DNA from: Petaurus breviceps papuanus
Taxonomy: Eukaryota > Chordata > Mammalia > Diprotodontia > Petauridae
Assembly (NCBI GenBank): GCA_028583685.1
Contig: JAMXIF010000065.1
Span: forward strand, 35,023,034-35,087,033
DNA: 64,000 bases
Direction: 5' to 3'
The position numbers were made by a program, and so were the translations under genes. The notes under the pieces are model-generated. The model made no database searches. It saw only the letters and a program-made list of their open reading frames with translations, and was not told the DNA's origin. Positions 21,965 to 33,169 of this stretch are shown here, piece by piece (within the stretch, counting starts at the first letter, position 1; each line of letters begins with the position of its first letter).

Positions 21965-22325
21965 GCACAGTTAGAAAAGGATGCTTGGGAGTGAAGTGAA
22001 CAGAACTTGGACAATTTATTCAATGATCAAAGCATTAGAGAGAAAAACAACTTTGAACGACATTAGAACTCTGATTAATCCAGTGATAAACCATGAGTCC
22101 AAAGGACTGAAGATGAATCACTCCACCCACCTCCTGCCAGGTGACGGACTTGTAATCTGGAAGAACTGCGTATGTGGACATGGCTCATGTGGGAACATGT
22201 GTGTGTTTGTTGGGAGGGTGGTTTGGGGTTTTGTTTTTTGTGGGGTTTTGTTGTTGTTGTTTTGAGGAAACAGTGGGAGGGAGAGATAAATGTTTGTAAG
22301 AAAAATAGACTTTTTAAAGGAAAAA
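21965..22325 (+). repeat. Marsupial LINE 3' UTR, second subfamily
   Basis: GAAGTGAACAGAACTTGGAC, GACATTAGAACTCTGATTAA, CCACCCACCTCCTGCCAGGT and AGTGGGAGGGAGAGATAAAT follow the 3' UTR of an L1-type element different from the one at 608. A TTG/TTTG-rich patch (22230-22262) replaces the usual poly-T region. No coding sequence remains. Confidence 0.65.
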
Positions 22326-22444
22326 AATAGTTTTTGTTTTGTTTTTAAGAGAAAATGTTTTTCTAGGTTGTAAGAGAGAGCAGCCTGGGACTGATGATAG
22401 CGTTTTGTGGAAAACCTTGACTTTCCAACACTGAGGGTCTGGTC

Positions 22445-22625
22445 CTTACAAAGACAGATCATGGTATAATGCAAATAACACTTCATCTGGGCAGAGAAGA
22501 CCTAGATGAAAGAAAAGCTTGGCTTTGACCGTGGGGTAAATCATTCACTTCCTTGGGCTTCAGGTGTATTTATAACATGTGGAGGTTTGACTAGATAATA
22601 TATAATACAGCATCCTTGACTAGAA
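22445..22625 (+). repeat. MIR SINE, degraded
   Basis: TCATGGTATAATGCAAATAA, CTTCCTTGGGCTTCAGGTGT and a GGAGGTTTGACTAGATAATA tail. Confidence 0.5.
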
Positions 22626-22639
22626 TCTAGGGCCTATTT

Positions 22640-24250
22640 CTGACATGTGATGGTTTTATAGAGGGGCTCACGCACAGAACAAACAAATCTAGAGAAATAT
22701 CCGATGAAGCTCTTTCCCTTACTGATATTCGGGGTAGTGGAGAGAGGTCAACAGTTTACTATGGGAGAATAACTCTGCCCCTCTGGAGTCAGAGGGTAGG
22801 GAAGGTGAGGGCACCCAAGAGCCCCCAGGCTTACATGGGTAGCATTGGGTCTGTGACTTCTAAGAAGGTGAGTGGATGATCTGGAACTTATACCCAGGTG
22901 TCCCGACCCTCTGATCAGGCTCTCATTCCCCTGCACCAGTCTCTTCCTTGGAGATCATTAAGCGAAGTCTGATGACCCCTTTTGTTAGATGTTGTAGGGC
23001 AGTTCTTGGTCTCATGGAGTTAGCACGAGTAATCTCTGAGGTCCCCTTTATCTGTGAGGTTCTGGAATTCAGGGAACAAACCTTAGAGTTTGAGGGCATA
23101 CCAATGATCCCAAGGATCGCATATAGCATTTACAATCATGGAAGGAAAGGGGGAAGGTTGGCCCTTGCTCCTGGGATGATTGAAGGAAGAAGGCAGACTC
23201 TGGAAGGGGTGATGGTCCTAAGGGAGCAATAGCATGCTGCAGCAGAGGACTGTGGGGACAGTGACATCATGGGAAATGCACCCCCTCCTCCAGATACAGA
23301 CATCCGGGGCCAAAACCCTGTTTAGCCCATTCTACCTTCAGTTCCAGACCTGAGTCCCCCACTCCAGTTCTCATGCTGCTACTCAGCCTTCCCCTTGACT
23401 TTTCCTCTGAGTTTTTCGCTCATCATCTAGACAAAAGCTGGGGCCTGAAGACTACCCAACCAATGTTCTCTTTATCCCACAAGCTCTGTTCCTCTCATTG
23501 TTTCCTCACATAGCTCAGCTTTTCCAGGGAAATCTCTTCTGCTCCTTATCAAACTTCAACCTTCCTTGGCCTCTGTACAGAGCCATTTCCCCCCTTGTTT
23601 CTTCCAGGTGGTTGGTAATTATTATACTTCCAGGTGTAGCAGCAGCAGCTGCCCCTGCTCTCCCCAAGTTCCACTAACCTACCTAGGTCAGGGCAGCCTC
23701 TCCTTTTGTATGGCCCATCCCTGGAGCTCTAGGCTCTTTTGGTCTAGGACTCGTTGTGGTCTCAACGTCTTTGCAGAGATGATCATACTCTTTGCCTTGG
23801 GGTGTATTGGAACCAGCTTCTACTGGCTAGAGAGAGTCGATTGTTAAATTTTCAGTGGGAGCATTTATACTTGGGAAGTCTGAAAGTTCTACAAATCAAG
23901 GCTTGATTCATTGTTCTGTTGATCGTAGAGAGTTAAGAAAGTGATGGTGAAAATGTTAATAATGAAGATTAACCTTAAAAGTGTGTCATGGGAACTTTTT
24001 TTTTTCACCAGGAGACCCAGTTGTTAAACATTTGCTAGCACATAACATTGCTTGAGCTCCACCATGTCTCCCTCCTTCCCAACCCACCCCCATCTAGGAC
24101 CAATGAATTAGACTTATTTTTAGCCTTGCCCTGGGGGTATCCAATTTCCTTGCAAATATGGAACTAAGAAAACAAAGAATATAGAGTAGGTTAATTAAAA
24201 GGCACATAAAGAACAGAGAATGGGACTGTTATCCTAGCATCTTTAATGAA
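22640..24250. other. Long block with no recognised repeat
   Basis: About 1.6 kb with no repeat family recognised and no supported exon. It includes a short AGCAGCAGCAGCTGCC motif (23639-23654). Possible regulatory content cannot be judged from one sequence. Confidence 0.35.
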
Positions 24251-24424
24251 GCAATAGCTGCATCACACCTTCAGGTGAAATTCTTTTTTTAAAAAAAATG
24301 ATATATTCTGTTTTAACATGGTTCTAATTTCTGAATGTATCCCTCCTCCCTCCCCTCCCCAGCAACTTGGGTGAGTGTCTTTGATTCTTCTCTGCCTAGA
24401 AGGCCATAGCAACATCCATTTATA

Positions 24425-24610
24425 ATTGGATGGGTCCTTGAAGGTCATCCTTTAAGTAGCCACCCCCACCCCTCCATCTAACAGATGTGGAAATGCTGAA
24501 TGGAAGAGACTCGCCCATATTCACAAACCATGTAAATGTCTGAAGAAGGGCTTAAATCCAAGTCTCCAGACACCGAATCCAGTTTTCTTTTCAAATACCA
24601 AGTTTCTTTT
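24425..24610 (-). repeat. MIR SINE, degraded
   Basis: GATGTGGAAATGCTGAATGG ... CACCGAATCCAGTTTTCTT resembles the reverse MIR core. Confidence 0.45.
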
Positions 24611-24654
24611 CAAAGAGGAATAAATCCACCAGCTAAACACATCGAGGGCATCAG

Positions 24655-24800
24655 TACAAATATAGTTTCCTTATAACAACCTTGTAAAGCAGAGAGTGCA
24701 TGTATATTTTCCCCTTTCTCAAGGTAGAGAAACTGAGATTCAGAGAAGGAAAAAAAAACCTTATCCCAATTTCAAGGCTTCATAGCTAGGAAATGGTGCA
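24655..24800 (-). repeat. MIR SINE fragment
   Basis: CAACCTTGTAAAGCAGAGAG, TAGAGAAACTGAGATTCAGA and AGGCTTCATAGCTAGGAAAT. Confidence 0.6.
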
Positions 24801-25374
24801 ATGAGGTATTTGTCTCTTCTCCCTTATTTTTCCATTTAAATAACTAGGGGGAGAGTAAGTGTATTCACTCCACAGGTGACCCTGGTAACTAGGAGAGACT
24901 AAAGAAGGTGGAAAGTGAGAGCTCGTGGGGAAGAGAGAGGAGGATGGCTCTTTTGTTGTTGATGATGATTTGCTGGGTTTGGGGCTTTCATCTTGGAAAA
25001 GGAAGACAGCATCAAAAGATTAGAGGCTGCAAGATTTTGGGTATTGTTTGACCACAGTATCACAGAATGGCCTCAAATAGATGAGAGAAATAGAGGAGGG
25101 AGGGGGGAAGAGGGACAGAGAGCAGAGATGAAGAGAAAAGGACTGATAGGCAGAGACAAAAACAGATTTAGAGAGATACACAGAAAGCTGCAAAAGGCAG
25201 GAAGGGGAGAGGGAAACAGGAGAAAGTGAGGAAGGAAACAAAAAGGGAAAAGGGAGAGAGAAGAGAGGGATCATTATGTAGAGCCCTAGGGCTGAAGAGA
25301 AAGGTATTAGAAGCTACGTGGGGACTAGGGGAAACAGGACCCCACTGTGATAGGGTTGTGCTGATAAATATTTA

Positions 25375-25625
25375 ACAATTCTCTAAAGAAAAAAAACACA
25401 CACGCACATGATACACTTTTAAGTTTGTTTGTTTGTTTTTGCAGTATTCAGTTTTATTCACCACTTTCTTAAGTCTAGACCGGAGACAATCAATACAACA
25501 ATACACCAATCCCGGATTTGTAGCGCTTGCTAATTTCTAGGTGTAAATGCTCATTCTGAAAACTTAACCAATGGCCTTCGGAGCTGACTCCAGCACCTTC
25601 CGGGATGGGCAGCACTGGCCAATGA
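25375..25625 (+). repeat. Old interspersed repeat, probably DNA-transposon derived (copy 1)
   Basis: This segment and 44415-44640 share the series TTTGTAGC(G/A)(C/T)TTGCTAATTTCT, TAAATGCTCA and CTGAAAA(C/T)TTAAC(C)AA plus ACTCCAGCACC/GGCTCCAGTAC, so they are two members of one family. The neighbouring ATAAATATTTAACAATTCTC resembles ends of old mammalian hAT elements. I cannot name the family with confidence. Confidence 0.55.
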
Positions 25626-25743
25626 CATCGGACCCCTGTCCCAGTCTACTGGCTTCGCTCCTGCTTCCCGGCTCCTTCCTCAATTTGGTACAAGGTTCCA
25701 CCTGTTCACGTGTTCCTCGATGTTAATAGCATTTTCTGGAGCC

Positions 25744-25759
25744 GGGGGGGGGGGGGGGG
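25744..25759. repeat. Poly-G run (16)
   Basis: Sixteen consecutive G bases, a potential G-quadruplex and a likely length error in assembly. Confidence 0.9.
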
Positions 25760-25849
25760 CTACTCCCTGTTGAGCTTCCATCAGAGATGCTGATGAGATA
25801 TCTTGTTACTATTCAAGGACTCTGCCAGCTGGCGTCGGGGTTCCAGCCA

Positions 25850-25985
25850 GTCAGTCAACAAGCATTTACTAAACACTGACCTAGTATTGGGAAATATATG
25901 CAAAGCCCTGGGAATGGAGAGTAAGACAAAACCAATCCTTGCCTGCTAGGAGCTTACATCCTAAGGGGAGAGAGAGATCCAAGAA
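25850..25985 (-). repeat. L2 LINE 3' end
   Basis: GTCAACAAGCATTTACTAAA, AAAGCCCTGGGAATGGAGAG and TAGGAGCTTACATCCTAAGG are the reverse L2 end. Confidence 0.75.
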
Positions 25986-26184
25986 GCTTCTTCTCACATG
26001 CACATCTCCTTAACTCTGAGGCTCTGTCCCTATCCTCCAAGCACGGGCCGCAGGGGGCATAGAGGAGTCTTTCAAAGCTCCTTGGAGAGATGCTGAACCA
26101 CAATATCCGTCTCCTGAAAGACAGATGCGAGATTTAGGGTGCTGAATTTTATATATATATTCGAATACAGTCAATGAGGGAATT

Positions 26185-26300
26185 TGTTTTCTTTAATTAT
26201 GCATATTTGTTACAAGGAAATTTTTTTTTCCTTTTTCCAATGGGGTGGAGGTGGGATAGAGAGAAAATAGATTTGTTAATAAAAAAAAAAAAACACACTT
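26185..26300 (+). repeat. Marsupial LINE 3'-UTR tail
   Basis: AATTATGCATATTTGTTACA, then CAATGGGGTGGAGGTGGGAT and AGAGAGAAAATAGATTTGTT with poly-A is the last 110 bases of the same LINE subfamily as 21965. Confidence 0.7.
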
Positions 26301-26582
26301 TAAAAACAAAGGGGGAGGGGGCGGTACTGCAGATGTGGAATGCTGCATGAGCTTTCAGATGCGGTCATTGTATTGTTAGTTTTGTTTAATTGTTCCACTT
26401 TGTTACAAGAGGGCTCTCAGGGAGTGGAGGTAATCTTGAAATGTTTATAATATAAAAACAAAGCACATCAATAAAACTATTTTTTTTAAGCTCTTCTCTT
26501 TGAAGCTCTGGAGGGCAGGAACCACTGATAGTTTGAACCACACCCTCCCAATACTGCCCAGTCCTAGTTTCAGAGAAACAAC

Positions 26583-26603
26583 TTAATAATAATAATAATA
26601 ATA
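26583..26603. repeat. (TAA)n microsatellite
   Basis: TTAATAATAATAATAATAAT directly precedes the purine tract. Confidence 0.85.
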
Positions 26604-26610
26604 TGTTATA

Positions 26611-26717
26611 GAAAAGAAGGAAGAAAAAAGGAAAGAGGAAGGAAGAATGAAAGAAAGAAAAAGAAGGAAAGGAAGGGAGGAAGAAGGAAAGAAAAAGAAA
26701 AAAAGAAAGAAAGAGAG

Positions 26718-26751
<34 letters not shown>

Positions 26752-26975
26752 GAAGGAAGGAAGAAAAAGAAAGAAAGGAAGAAAGAAAAAGAAAGAAAGA
26801 AAGAGGAAGGAAGGAAGGAAGAAAAAGAAAGGAAGGAAGAAAGAAAGAGAAAGAAAGAGAGAGAAAGAAAGAGGAAGGAAAGAAGGAGGGAGGGAAGGAA
26901 GGAAGGAAGGAAGGAAGGAAGGAAGGAAGGAAGGAAGGAAGGAAGGAAGGAAGGAAGGAAGGAAGGAAGGAAGGA
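26611..26975. repeat. (GAAA)n/(GGAA)n polypurine tract
   Basis: About 365 bases are almost entirely purine on the plus strand. The first two thirds mix GAAA, GGAA and GAAAAA units. From about 26892 to the end it is an uninterrupted (GGAA)n array of roughly 20 units. The 113-codon frame through it (Lys/Arg/Glu/Gly only) is a by-product of the repeat. Confidence 0.95.
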
Positions 26976-27089
26976 CCAGAATTTTTAACTCATCTGGCCT
27001 CAGGTTAATAACTTCGCATTAAATTATACCTTCCTCATGCAAATCAGCTTCCCTCTCTAGGCTGTCATTTCCTCTTCAAAAGTACATGG

Positions 27090-27125
27090 TCTCTAAGGTC
27101 CTTCTTAACTATGACATTCTATAGT
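27090..27125 (-). repeat. CR1-tail-like unit
   Basis: TCTAAGGTCCTTCTTAACTA followed by TGACATTCTATAG is a single unit of the ~33-bp family. Confidence 0.6.
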
Positions 27126-27134
27126 CACACTGCA

Positions 27135-27315
27135 AAGACTCTGGGGTGCTGTGGAAGAACATTGAGTTTGGAGCTCATTGGAGAACCTGGGTTCAAATCA
27201 CAGCTCTGAAATTTTACTATCACATCTATCTTGACAGGTCCCCTAACCCTTCTGGGCGTCGATTTCTTCATTGGAGAAAATGAAAGGGTTCAATTATGTC
27301 ATCTTTGGGCTCTTC
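27135..27315 (+). repeat. MIR SINE
   Basis: GAACATTGAGTTTGGAGCTC, CCTGGGTTCAAATCACAGCT, TCCCCTAACCCTTCTGGGCG and TTTCTTCATTGGAGAAAATG. Confidence 0.75.
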
Positions 27316-27334
27316 CTGCTCTCTACCTACAACC

Positions 27335-27540
27335 TAAAGGTCCTTTTCAATGCTGAATTTTTCTTCTCTTAGGTCGTTTTCCTAAATTGACATTTTATAT
27401 TCTGTTTCCTCCCAGGTCAGACTTTTTGTGTTCTAAGGCCCCCTAACGTCTCTGACATTCTATGTTCTATAATTCCATCCAGGTCTGATTGTGTTTTCTG
27501 TCCTAAGGTCCCTACTGCTCTGACATTTTATGCATTTATG
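27335..27540 (-). repeat. Degenerate ~33-bp minisatellite
   Basis: Five or six diverged units, for example TTCTAAGGCCCCCTAACGTC TCTGACATTC-type at 27430-27462, repeat in tandem. They are more diverged than those at 4.6 and 11.9 kb. Confidence 0.7.
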
Positions 27541-27639
27541 GGTCTATACCTTTTCTCTGCTTGTCTTTCTGGTGAGCCCCAGAGGGTGACTTTCTGGAGT
27601 CCACAGTGAGGGATTTCTTTCTACCGTGTTCTCTGGCAG

Positions 27640-27965
27640 CCTCATCTCATTTCCTAAGCAGTAAAATGTTCAGTAAACCTGACTGAAGCCAGCTGCTATT
27701 TAAAGCCAATGTTTGGGGACATAGGTCAACAGCATAATCTTGGCAGCGTCTGTGGGTTGCCAATGTTAGCACAGCCCTGAAGACAGGTGGCACCCAGAGC
27801 TGGCAAAGTGTCCTACTCAAGAGCTAATCTTCACACCTTCCCGATGTCATCTCTGGTTGTTTGGCAGCCGGGAAGAGACATTTCTATCTATTGCTTCTTG
27901 ACTAAATGAATATGTAAATGCTGTTTGCACTAGCCTCCATGTCACAACTCCTGCTGCCTAATTCA
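27640..27965. other. Repeat-free block, candidate conserved non-coding element
   Basis: A 320-base island of balanced composition between old repeats. It contains paired TTGGCA / TGCCAA half-sites (27739-27763) and a second TTTGGCAGCC (27860), of the NFI type, plus AGGTCAACAG (27723), a nuclear-receptor-like half site. No open frame of note. This is a compositional and motif-based guess only. Confidence 0.3.
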
Positions 27966-28084
27966 TAGAATCATAGTATTTAGAGACAGTGTGATCTTAT
28001 TCTCATCTAGCCCTCTCCGCTGCTCAGACTAGGAGAAGGAGACCCGACTTGACCCAGATCGAAGATAAGTAGCCATCAAGATTG

Positions 28085-28440
28085 ATCATATAATCATAGT
28101 CATAACCAATGTTTATGTGACCCATAGAGGTTTTCAAAGAACTTTACATATCTTATCTGAGGCTGGTGCTATTATTATCCCCATTTTACAAATAGGGAAA
28201 ATGATAACTGAGGAAACTAATAACCTGTTTCCATAGCACTTTTAAAAATATATGCCTTTTTCTCGTAATCACCACGTAGGGACTTATTGTATTTATTCCT
28301 ATGTTCACACAGATGAGGAAACTGAGCCTGAGAGGAAAAGTGACTTGTCCTATGGCACACAGTTAGCAAATATCAGGGCTGGGTTTCAAACCCAGACATT
28401 TCCTGAGATCATTAGGTCTAACACTTGGCACTAACCCCAC
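28085..28440 (-). repeat. Two overlapping MIR SINE fragments
   Basis: First piece: AATGTTTATGTGACCCATAG, TTATTATCCCCATTTTACAA. Second piece from 28230: TTCACACAGATGAGGAAACT, CTTGTCCTATGGCACACAGT, CACTTGGCACTAACCCCACT. Confidence 0.65.
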
Positions 28441-28522
28441 TCTGCCTCTCATTCCTGTGATTGGAGTCCTCCTCTTCCAAGGTCAAACCCAGTGTTCTCT
28501 CTACTACATCACACCGCTCAGG

Positions 28523-28523
28523 G

Positions 28524-28570
<47 letters not shown>
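28523..28570. repeat. (AC)n microsatellite
   Basis: About 48 bases of uninterrupted AC dinucleotides. Confidence 0.95.
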
Positions 28571-28659
28571 GATGCAGAATTGGGATTTAATTGATAATGC
28601 AGAAATCTTTAAGTGAGGAAAATCCATCCACCGATACTGATTGCCACTAGCTCTGAAAC

Positions 28660-29035
28660 TTATTTATGGCCACTTACGGGGTTACTGATGTCTTATATAA
28701 TTTTCCTGGGGTCACAAAGGCAGCATGTATCAGAACCAGAATTTGAGCTCAGGTCTTCCTAACTCGGAGGACAATTCCATATCCTCTATATCCTGCAGCC
28801 TCAGAATAAAGCTTAGAAAATGAAATAATGGAACTGGAAGGAAATTTAGAACACAGAGCTGGAGAGGTCATTTAATTCAATTCCCTAATTGAGGAACACA
28901 CATGAGGAAACTGAGTCTTAGAGAGAGAATATGACTTTCCCAAAATCATGTATTTAGGGAGGAAGGTTCAAATATAAGTTTCCTACCAACAGACCCAATA
29001 GTCTTTCCCACTAAGTCATATATCTCTAAAAACAC
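28660..29035 (-). repeat. Two MIR-type fragments
   Basis: 28680-28800: GGGTCACAAAGGCAGCATGT, TTTGAGCTCAGGTCTTCCTA. 28815-29035: ATAATGGAACTGGAAGGAAA, CATGAGGAAACTGAGTCTTA, AATAGTCTTTCCCACTAAGT. Confidence 0.6.
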
Positions 29036-29209
29036 CTGTGACCTCTACTGATTGCCTCTTTCAGGATCAGGAGCTGAGTTAATATCCCTATTTCAAGAAG
29101 AAAATCCAGTGGCATTAGATAAGGTGGCTCACTGTGTGACCCCAAATAAGCTGTCCTGTCTAGGAGGGCAATTGATGATTGAAAAGCCACACATCTAATC
29201 TTGGGTCAG

Positions 29210-29455
29210 AGCATTTATATATCTCTATGTGCCATGCACTGTTAAGCACTTTTACAAATACTATTATCATTTAATCCTCACATCAGCCCTGGGAGGTAGA
29301 TGCAATTGTTATCCCCATTTTGCATATGGGGAAACTGAGGTAAATAGGGGTTAAATGGGTCTCATAGCTAGGGTCTGAAGTCACATTTGGACTCCGGTCT
29401 TAGTGACTCTAGGTTCAGCATTCCATCCACTTTCCCACCTAGCTGCCTCTAATAA
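29210..29455 (-). repeat. MIR SINE, near full length
   Basis: CATGCACTGTTAAGCACTTT, CAGCCCTGGGAGGTAGATGC, TTGCATATGGGGAAACTGAG and CCACTTTCCCACCTAGCTGC run from tail to head. Confidence 0.85.
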
Positions 29456-29639
29456 TTACAGGAATAATTATGGAGCAGCCTATTTGTTTATTCTCTTTGG
29501 ACCTATGTCTTTTTCCCCTGAGTGTGACTTCCATTTTGCTTTCTATTTCTCTAATTTGTGTTCCCAGATACCATCCCTGGCCTCCATCAGATGACCTGAT
29601 TCAGGGACTAACCCTAAGGAGATGACTCCCATAGATGTG

Positions 29640-30505
29640 ATTAGCATTTCTGACACCTGGCAGGCTTTATAAATTGGGACTGTGTCAAGCAAAAGGAAAA
29701 ATGTTCACCAGTTTTTAAGACTTAATGTGAGAGGAAGAGGTAGAGAGACAGAGCTTCTATGATAGGACACAACAAGAGAGCTCTATCACCCACATAGTAG
29801 ACAGAAGGATGGGGAGCCCACCTGGGTGCAAGCATCCAGGGGAGTTGTCATCTGGTAATTTGAACTAATTATTTCACCTAATAATTTTAACTAATTATTC
29901 TTGCTAGGTAGGTGCTGATCTCAGTGGTTTTTAGCTGCTCAATGGATGCTTTTCTATCAATGTTTTTGCTCTGCCTTACTTATATTTTGTCCTACTATCT
30001 CTAGTTTGACTTTAAGAATTTGTTGCCCTCCTCTGGGCTCAGAAGGGAGTCATAAGAGAACATGTGTTAATGTCCTCTCCTCCTTCATCCCTCTGGCTCT
30101 TCCTGGGCAAGAAGGTGGTTGTTTACAGAGACCAAACCAGGGTGGGACAACTTGGAATTTTGTCCATAGTGGGGAGTTTGCTAGCAAAAATAGCAAAAAT
30201 TATGGGTCTGGAAGTTTATGGGCTTGTTTACAAGTTCCTGAGGGTTGACCATGGTTGTGACATTTCAAGGAATGGAAGAGATTATGAAATCACAGCATTA
30301 GCAATACTCTGAAAGCCCTCATCTTAATCCCTTCCCTTTCCTGACCTCTGTCACTGGGGAATGAGAGGTGTCCAATCTCCCTGGAGTTGTTGGGTACCAG
30401 TCTGAATATATTGATTCCCTACTTCCATATTCATGTCTTGAAATTGCTCCCAAGGGATTCCATTGTCTTGGGAAATGTACCCAGCATAATAAAGGAATGG
30501 AAGAG
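29640..30505. other. Unassigned stretch
   Basis: No family recognised over about 860 bases. It ends at the left TSD (GTATG) of the adjacent LTR. Two overlapping frames at 29946-30312 lack any known motif and are likely chance. Confidence 0.35.
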
Positions 30506-30509
30506 TATG

Positions 30510-31602
30510 TGTAAAGCCTCACATGAGCAGCTTTCCAGAGGTCTGCTGCTATGAACAGCTTTCAAGATTGATTACACAGTATAGTGAACTCTCTATTCAA
30601 TAACAAATCAGAGCAAAAAATTCACAGAAAATCAAAATGCAGCATTCACAATGACTTGTCACTAAAATGGCCACATAGTTTTCACCAAAGTGGTCACAAT
30701 AGTTGTCAACAAAATACAATCATTCAGTCAATCACAAAATTCTTAATTCAATCACAAAGTACAAAAATTCTCCACCCCTAGGTCACAGTAAATCATAATC
30801 TTCTCAGTCAGTACACAGTATCCAAGTAAAGTCTTCTTTCAGCTTGACTCAAGGCTGGCTCTCAGCTTCCACAGTTCCTCTTCCATGGTCCCAGCTCCAA
30901 CTGTCACCTGGGTTCAAAGGCAGGCAACTCCCAGTTCCTTGTCCAGCTCCTTGTTCAGTTCTTCATCCAGTTCCCATTCCATATTGAAGCTCACAGTGTC
31001 CAGTCCACCTCAAACCCTTCACAGTTCCTTTTACCGGGAATACAAAGCTTAACAGAGCCACCATAATATTTATACACATTGCCAGCACCATCACCAATTC
31101 ATTATCTGCCTGTGAAATCAAATCAGACCCACCAACAAGGTCTGAGAACTCAACACAAATCATCAACATAGAAATCAACACAGACCCATAAACAAGGTCC
31201 AAGAGGCTAGCATAAATCATCAGTAAAGTCTCAGGACCTCCAAAACCCTCCTCCAGGACTTCTATAAACATACAACTAGAAAATCCTCTTTCAGGGCTTC
31301 CAGTGAGGTCCCAGAGCTTCTGTACAAAGTATCATAAACAAACATCAACACAGAGCAGACAGAGACTCAGGATACCACAAGTTTTTTATCCTTCTTGACT
31401 CTGCCACCACAAGAGTCTTCTCATTTCCTGCTGTCTCTATCCCTGGGGCTCTCCTTATATAGTCATTAGCTCCTCACCAGGAGTTCACAAGTTCTAGGGT
31501 TCACAAGTTGTGGAGTTCACATGTTCTGTTTCTTAACAGAATGAAACATGTTAACTCAATTGCTGAAACAAGGTGTGAACTACTTCTGTGCTTACCATTG
31601 CA
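30510..31602 (-). mobile_element. Solo LTR of an endogenous retrovirus (fossil), LTR-A
   Basis: A 1,093-base element with TG...CA ends (sense TGCAATGGTAAG ... GGCTTTACA) is flanked by exact 5-base duplications GTATG at 30505-30509 and 31603-31607. On the sense (minus) strand a TATATAAG box lies at 31461-31454, about 140 bases in. Parts align with the LTRs at 53445 and 59810 (for example CTTCTATAAACATACAACTA near 31260), so it is a related but older and more diverged LTR. No internal retroviral genes are seen in or beside it. It interrupts no gene. Confidence 0.85.
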
Positions 31603-31609
31603 GTATGTC

Positions 31610-31910
31610 ATAGGAAAATCAGTTGGAAGGACTTGGAACACTTAGGCTGGAGAAGACAATTGTAGAATTACAGAGTTGGAAGTGACCCTACAGGCCACTG
31701 ATGGAGGGTCTGACCTCATGTTACAGATGAGGGAACAGGGTCACCCAGCAACTGTCTTGGGTTGAATTTGAACTTAGGTCTTCCCAACTCCAAGTCCAGT
31801 ACCCTATCTACTGTACCATATCAAGGGAGATGTCCTTCTCTAAGTAAATGAAGGACTGTCCCAAGGAAGAGGGATTAAATATGCTCTGTGAGACTGAGAA
31901 CATTTGAAAT
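31610..31910 (+). repeat. CR1/L3 LINE fragment with nested MIR
   Basis: ACACTTAGGCTGGAGAAGAC (31640) and ATGAAGGACTGTCCCAAGGA (31847) are consecutive CR1/L3 landmarks separated by a reverse MIR (31665-31825: TTACAGATGAGGGAACAGGG, TGAACTTAGGTCTTCCCAAC). Confidence 0.65.
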
Positions 31911-31924
31911 AGGACTGGGAAAAC

Positions 31925-32145
31925 AGAATCATAAAATCAAAGAATTTCATGGGAAGGGACCTCAAATGCCATCTAAGACAACATGAAAAATCCCTTCTAC
32001 AACAACCCCAACAAAGTCTTCAGTAACAGGGAGCTCATTACTACCTAAGGCAATCCATTCTACTTAGGAAATGTCTTCTCACATTGAGGAAAAATCTCCC
32101 TCTGCCACTTTCACCCCTTGCCCTTAGTCCAATGAGTGAAATTTA
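31925..32145 (-). repeat. CR1/L3 LINE fragment
   Basis: AATCATAAAATCAAAGAATT, CAGTAACAGGGAGCTCATTA and AATCCATTCTACTTAGGAAA are reverse CR1/L3 landmarks. Confidence 0.7.
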
Positions 32146-32214
32146 TAAGGAAGGTGATTTTAGTTCAGTACAAAGAAGTATTTTTCAAATAATGAGAGCT
32201 GTCCAACGATGAAA

Positions 32215-32430
32215 TATGCTGCCTGGCATATAGTAGGTGCTTAATTGATTATTGACTGACCAACTTTGGTTGGTAGTTATTATTGGAAGTGTTTGGGTAG
32301 TTTCAGGGATTATTAGATTCATTAATGTAAGCTTCTTGAGGGAAGGGACTGTCTTTTGCCTCTTTTCTCCCCAGTGCTTAGCACAGTGTCTGGCAGTAGT
32401 GGGCACTTAATAAATTTTTTATTGAATGAA
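32215..32430 (+). repeat. L2 LINE 3' ends (two)
   Basis: A short L2 end (TGGCATATAGTAGGTGCTTA) is followed by a second one (GTAAGCTTCTTGAGGGAAGG, CAGTGCTTAGCACAGTGTCT, ACTTAATAAATTTTTTATTG). Confidence 0.75.
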
Positions 32431-32694
32431 AAAAGGAAGGAAAGCTATAGAAGAGATTTAACCTTCTAGGACAGTTGGTCTAGATGACCTTGAAAGTTCT
32501 CATAACCTCACTTTTTGGACTGGTGCCAACCTGCATTGGGAGAGGGAGTCCCCTCAACAAGTTCCTCACAGCAATAGGAGGTTCCAGTCTGTCTCTTCAC
32601 TATCCTTTTTTGGACTAGAGACTTATGATTTCAGTAGTATGGGGAACTCTTTATACCAATGCTACCTAAATTAGCACTTCTTTTGCAACTTAAA

Positions 32695-32825
32695 ATTTTA
32701 GGGAGTTCCCTGGGGCACTGAGGAGTTAAGCAACTTGTCCAGGGTTAAGCAGACCAAAGATGTCAAATGTGGGAATCAAACCCACATCTTCCTGGTTCTG
32801 AGGCCACCTCTCTGTCCACAAGACC
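32695..32825 (-). repeat. SINE fragment (MIR/MAR1 type)
   Basis: GAGTTAAGCAACTTGTCCAG, GGAATCAAACCCACATCTTC and GGCCACCTCTCTGTCCAC. Confidence 0.7.
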
Positions 32826-33169
32826 ATCAGTTTCTGAAGTCTGGTTACCATGAAATCCCTTGAGACTCAAAAAAAGGGGTAGACCAAGGCTTCAGAAACC
32901 AGGAACTACATAGGGGTTTAATAAATATTTGATTACTGATGGATAGGTAGCTCAGAACACAGCATGTTTCCCACACCATCCAATTACCTTGCTATCTGCC
33001 CTGTGATATCATTGCTGCTCACCTTCTCCTCTTTCCCTTTTCCTCCTCTTATTCCAGGAAAGGAAAACAAATCAATGTTTCCCATTGCTGTGGGAAAGAC
33101 CCAGACCTACCCTGTCACCCTCACCCCAACTCCCTAGATGAAAACTCCCTTCCCTGACCACCATTCCCC

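Noticed and set aside
26647-26988. Lys/Arg/Glu-rich 113-codon protein
   Set aside because: A translation of the GAAA/GGAA tract only.
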